Assembly: GCF_024362405.1 (NCBI RefSeq)
Contig: NZ_CP101454.1
Location: 1,116,001 to 1,180,000 of the forward strand
Direction of reading: 5' to 3'
Origin: Halorarius litoreus
Lineage (GTDB): Archaea; Halobacteriota; Halobacteria; Halobacteriales; Haloarculaceae
DNA: 64,000 nt
Positions 61,095 to 64,000 of the stretch are shown here, in pieces (within the stretch, counting starts at the first letter, position 1; every line of letters starts with the position of its first letter). The translations under genes and the position numbers were made by a program. Below the pieces are notes generated by a model. That model worked only from the letters and a program-made list of their open reading frames with translations, made no database searches and was not told where the DNA came from.

Positions 61095-62306
61095 ATGGCA
61101 GATTCCGGGTTGACGTACGTCGATCTCTTTGCAGGCGCAGGTGGGCTGTCTATCGGGCTCGAACGGGCAGGGTTCGAACTGCTCCACGCTGTCGAAGTAG
61201 ACGACTACGCGCGTTCGACCTTCGCTCGGAACAGAGCCGACCTGGAAAGCGAGCATCTCTCCGAAGACATCCGAGAGGTGAACGTAGAGGAGATTCCGAA
61301 TCTGGTCGGTGCAGAGACGGTCGATCTCGTCGCCGGTGGTCCACCGTGTCAGGGATTCTCCGAGGTGATCAGCCCTGACGGGTCGGACGACCGCAATCAC
61401 CTGTTCGAGAACTTCATCGACTGGGTAAATGCACTCCAGCCGAAGGCCGCTCTGTTCGAGAACGTCCGTGGGATGCAGAATACGGCTGATGGGAAGTTCC
61501 TGGAAGCCGTTCGGAAGTCGTTCGGCAACATGGGGTACACCGTCCGGAGCCGCGTCGTGACCTCCTCCGACTTCGGGGTCCCGCAGCACCGTCGACGTCT
61601 CGTCGTTCTAGCAACCAAGAAGGAGCGGCTGGATTTCCCGCTGGATGGGTTCGACCTGGAGCCGGTCCAGGAGCCTGGCGTCATGGACGGAATCGGTGAC
61701 CTTCCCGAAGTTGGCCCTGGAGAAACCGTCACGGAGTACGATGCAGAGCCCCAGACCGTACTCCAGCGAGATCTCCGTGGTGATTGTGACGAACTCACCT
61801 CGCACCAGGCAGCGAACCATCAGTCTGACATGGTCGAGATGATTTCGCATATCTCGGACGGAGGTAACCGAACCGAGATCCCCGACGAGCTGCAACCGTC
61901 CTCCGGGTACCACAACTCGTACTCCCGCCTCCAGTCGGACGCGCCGGCCGTGGCGATTACCTCGAACATGTCCAAGCCGTCCAGCGCTCGGTGCATCCAC
62001 CCCTTCCAGGACCGTGGGCTCACTCCGCGTGAGGGAGCCCGGCTGCAAACCTTCCCAGACTCCTACCGATTCGATGGAACCCTCGGAGCTGTTCGGAAGC
62101 AGATCGGCAACGCGGTTCCACCCTATCTCGCAGAGGCATTCGGCTACTATCTGCTCCAAACGGTCTACGACCGTGAGCTGACGAGCGAGCAAAAGGACCG
62201 TATCTACACGCTCCGGTGTGGATCACTCACCCCAGAAGAGTTCGAGCAGCAGCGAGCCGAGATAGGGGGCCACGCACAACAGGCCACTCTCGATATGGCG
62301 GACTAA
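61095..62306 (+). CDS. C5-cytosine DNA methyltransferase (type II M)
   Basis: A 403-aa enzyme with all key motifs in order: I FAGAGG (13-18), IV GGPPCQGFS with catalytic C85, VI ENVRG (E122), VIII QHRRR (164-168), IX RLQTFPDSY, X QIGNAVPP. The target-recognition region lies between VIII and IX (about 170-295). Methylates cytosine at C5 to protect host DNA from the divergent nuclease. Specificity cannot be read from sequence. Full length for Dcm-type enzymes. Confidence 0.96.
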   Translation: MADSGLTYVDLFAGAGGLSIGLERAGFELLHAVEVDDYARSTFARNRADLESEHLSEDIREVNVEEIPNLVGAETVDLVAGGPPCQGFSEVISPDGSDDRNHLFENFIDWVNALQPKAALFENVRGMQNTADGKFLEAVRKSFGNMGYTVRSRVVTSSDFGVPQHRRRLVVLATKKERLDFPLDGFDLEPVQEPGVMDGIGDLPEVGPGETVTEYDAEPQTVLQRDLRGDCDELTSHQAANHQSDMVEMISHISDGGNRTEIPDELQPSSGYHNSYSRLQSDAPAVAITSNMSKPSSARCIHPFQDRGLTPREGARLQTFPDSYRFDGTLGAVRKQIGNAVPPYLAEAFGYYLLQTVYDRELTSEQKDRIYTLRCGSLTPEEFEQQRAEIGGHAQQATLDMAD

Positions 62307-62315
62307 TACCGCGGA

Positions 62316-62912
62316 TCAGACGCGCATCGCCTTCCCGATTCGTCCCTCCGTAGGCTCTGCGAGATACGGCTCGATAGCCGAGTAGTCACTCCAACCCCCG
62401 ATCGCCATCATCGTTCGCACGTCGACCTGCCGCTCGACGAGATGGTACGTCGCCCACGAGCGCCGCAGGTCGTGGCTCGACACGGACTGCCACCGCTCTG
62501 GGCGTGTGGCCGTCTCAGCGACTTCTGCCGCCGCTTCCTTCACCCACCGCCGCACGCTCGACTTCGAGGCCTGAACCCACTGGTCACCAGTCTCGCGTCC
62601 ACGTTCGCGTGAGAACCGTCGGACGTTCGCCTCGACGTCCTCCGGCATCCAGGCGTCGCGGATCCTCGGCTCGCCACCTCGGGTGTTCTTCCCCCGAACC
62701 TCGACGAACCAGCACTCACCTTTCTCGCTCCAGTGCAACTCGGCATCGCCGGGGTAGTTCACCTCGTCGGCGCGGAACCCACACCGCCCCATCAATTGCA
62801 CGGCGATCTCTCGCTGCCAGTCAGCGCAAGCAGCTGCCTCTTCGAGTTGCTTCAGTTCGTCACGGTCCAGCCAGCACTTCGTCACACCGCCCGAGTCGTC
62901 GACGCGAACCAT
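62316..62912 (-). CDS. Short tyrosine recombinase (catalytic domain only)
   Basis: A 198-aa protein starting MVRVDDSGGVTKCWLDRDEL. It lacks the usual N-terminal core-binding domain. Catalytic set: R47 in GFRADE, K75 in RGKNTRGG, H147 and R150 in SSHDLRRSW, W174 in GGWSDYS (in place of His), Y183 in EPYLAEP. All are present, so it should be active. Widespread haloarchaeal short integrases look like this. The start is 46 bp from the right direct repeat, which would be its natural substrate. Convergent with the methyltransferase gene. Confidence 0.92.
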   Translation of the reverse strand: MVRVDDSGGVTKCWLDRDELKQLEEAAACADWQREIAVQLMGRCGFRADEVNYPGDAELHWSEKGECWFVEVRGKNTRGGEPRIRDAWMPEDVEANVRRFSRERGRETGDQWVQASKSSVRRWVKEAAAEVAETATRPERWQSVSSHDLRRSWATYHLVERQVDVRTMMAIGGWSDYSAIEPYLAEPTEGRIGKAMRV

Positions 62913-62957
62913 ACACGGGTTTGCAGGGCAACCCGTCTAGTTCTTTCGCTCGTCGTG

Positions 62958-63045
62958 GTCGGTTCGAGCGGAAGCTGGGGGGTATTCGGGCAGTAGTAGA
63001 CGAGTTATGGAAAAAGTCGGCCACGTCCTTCTACAACTCGTCTAC
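62958..63045. repeat. Right direct repeat of the island (candidate attR)
   Basis: 88 bp, direct copy of 52770-52857. Its second half holds perfect inverted arms GTAGACGAGTT (62996-63006) and AACTCGTCTAC (63035-63045) around a 28-nt spacer; these arms are partly decayed in the left copy. They look like paired recombinase-binding sites. Confidence 0.8.
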
Positions 63046-63154
63046 CTTCTTCTCCCAGTCACGAATTCTGAAATGGTGCCTATCGTCGGCCGACGGTCCG
63101 GCAGAGCCTCGATAGGAGGGGACCTGTTATTTGTTCATATTACCGAAGGCCTGA

Positions 63155-64000
63155 TTACGTGGCAAGCGAGGTCCCTGGGGTTACAGCTGGCAGTTTGAGT
63201 GTGACTGCTGTGCCGCCATCGTTCTGGTTCACAACATCGATGCTACCGTTCGAATACTGGACTGTGAGATGTACGAGCCACAGCCCAATGCCCTGTGAGT
63301 GTTCAGTGGGGGTCTCTGAGTTGCGAACGAGAACGCGTTGCTCCAGCGGTGGGATCCCCGGCCCATTATCCTCCAGGGTACAGATAACTGTGCTTCCTTG
63401 TTGCCGAATCGAGATCCACACCTGCGGATTGCTGCTTGCGTTGTGCTCGATGGCGTTGTCGATGAGTTCTTCGAGAACGTCCCCGATGTGGTAGTGCGCT
63501 CTGATGAGTGCCTCCTCTGGAGCGTCGAGCGTGATCGTCGCCTCAGGATGCACCGAGCCAGCATTCGTGACCTTCGCGTTGGCGATATCGGCGAGGTCCG
63601 TAATCAGGAGATCGTCGTCGGTTGGGTTGGTGAAATCGCGGAGATACCGGCTTTTTCGACTGAGTTCCATTAATCGCTCGTTCTGCTGTCGAATCGTCTC
63701 CAGACAGGAATCATTGTTACCGTTCTCTGCTTCCGCGAGCAGCTGAACGTTCCCGGCGATGATATTGCACGTGTTCCGGAGATTGTGGCGTAGAATCCGA
63801 TGGAGGAGCCCGGCCTGTTGGAGCGCTAACTTGAGGCGGCGGTTCCGTTCAGTCAGCCGGTGCAGGGAGAAGTACACCAACCCGAAGATGACGGTCGAGG
63901 AGAGAACGATGAACCCGATGCCTTTGTATGTTTGCAGCTGGGTGATTTGTTCCGAAGTGGTGGCAATTCCTTGCACGAGCGCATCGGAATAGAGGATCCA
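63155..64000 (-). CDS. Sensor histidine kinase (N-terminus outside window)
   Basis: Open to the right edge: codons upstream of the GTG at 63976 continue in frame (WILYSDALVQGIA), so the gene is longer than the visible 281 residues. Seen: a membrane helix GFIVLSSTVIFGLVYFSL, H-box RHNLRNTCNI typical of the haloarchaeal kinase group, N-box NAIEHNA, G1 LEDNGPGIPPLE, and GIGLWLVHLTVQ. Outside the island by the repeat boundary. Sensor input is not visible. Confidence 0.88.
   Translation of the reverse strand, partial: WILYSDALVQGIATTSEQITQLQTYKGIGFIVLSSTVIFGLVYFSLHRLTERNRRLKLALQQAGLLHRILRHNLRNTCNIIAGNVQLLAEAENGNNDSCLETIRQQNERLMELSRKSRYLRDFTNPTDDDLLITDLADIANAKVTNAGSVHPEATITLDAPEEALIRAHYHIGDVLEELIDNAIEHNASSNPQVWISIRQQGSTVICTLEDNGPGIPPLEQRVLVRNSETPTEHSQGIGLWLVHLTVQYSNGSIDVVNQNDGGTAVTLKLPAVTPGTSLAT

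Larger units (their letters stand above)
52770..63045. mobile_element. Genomic island bounded by 88-bp direct repeats
   Basis: 10.3 kb. Boundaries are 88-bp direct repeats (52770-52857 and 62958-63045) that are 76/88 identical with no gap. Contents: AT-rich left end, TBP, two micro-genes, tyrosine integrase with five coupled upstream genes, PhiH-repressor-like pair, unknown nuclease cassette, type II restriction-modification pair, and a short tyrosine recombinase at the right end. Base composition drops, especially at 57.3-59.7 kb. No replication initiator or structural virus gene is visible, so integrative mobile element or defence island is the best description; whether it still moves is unknown. 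Confidence 0.75.

Noticed and set aside
52770..63045. Complete virus or conjugative plasmid
   Set aside because: No capsid, terminase, portal, polymerase, Orc/Cdc6 or conjugation gene is present between the repeats.
1..64000. tRNA, rRNA, RNase P RNA or SRP RNA genes
   Set aside because: I searched by eye for T-loop and conserved RNA motifs; GGTTCGA strings found (for example near 52772 and 52878) have no cloverleaf around them.
1..64000. CRISPR array or cas genes
   Set aside because: No regularly spaced repeats of 25-40 nt and no Cas-like protein.

Overview
The window is chromosomal DNA from a halophilic archaeon (class Halobacteria). The evidence is high GC with strongly acidic predicted proteins, TATA-box promoters placed 25-35 nt before start codons (mostly leaderless genes), overlapping ATGA/GTGA gene junctions, twin-arginine signals on secreted proteins, and archaea-only genes: F420 enzymes, archaemetzincin, SepF, a TATA-binding protein and many small haloarchaeal families. 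I cannot fix the genus. No rRNA, tRNA or CRISPR array was found.

1-13.5 kb is housekeeping. It holds a MoxR ATPase cut by the window edge, three F420-linked genes (mer, cofE, npdG), aconitase, rimI, a NUDIX operon, a HAD/UPF0146 pair and an archaemetzincin. 13.5-15.9 kb is a poor, lower-GC stretch with repeats, small membrane genes and a broken one. 15.9-36.5 kb holds a GT4 glycosyltransferase, a NUDIX-eIF2B-like fusion, a PUA protein, two tandem Tat-exported subtilases, sepF, a secreted hydrolase, an ABC exporter, a FAU-1 family RNA-binding protein, an LVIVD-repeat surface protein and two frameshifted genes. 36.7-52.7 kb holds uvrA, signalling kinases, a geranylgeranyl reductase-family protein, an AAC(3)-family acetyltransferase, an FMN alpha-hydroxy acid dehydrogenase, nikR and an aspartoacylase-family protein.

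52.77-63.05 kb is the most interesting part: a 10.3 kb genomic island bounded by 88-bp direct repeats (76 of 88 bases identical, no gaps). It carries its own TATA-binding protein, a tyrosine integrase at the end of a train of five overlapping small genes, a pair of PhiH-repressor-like winged-helix genes, a two-gene cassette of unknown type, a divergent type II restriction-modification pair, and a second short tyrosine recombinase 46 bp from the right repeat. The cassette (57413-59646) is AT-rich relative to the host. It pairs an unrecognised 374-aa protein with a 368-aa protein that has a PD-(D/E)XK plus QxxxY nuclease signature and ends in a perfect PCNA-binding (PIP-box) motif. A 9-bp dyad sits on its promoter, just downstream of the repressor pair. 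I read it as a candidate undescribed, repressor-controlled defence or inter-element competition system. This is inference from motifs and layout; no database search could be run.

The last gene (63155 to the window end) is a histidine kinase cut by the edge.
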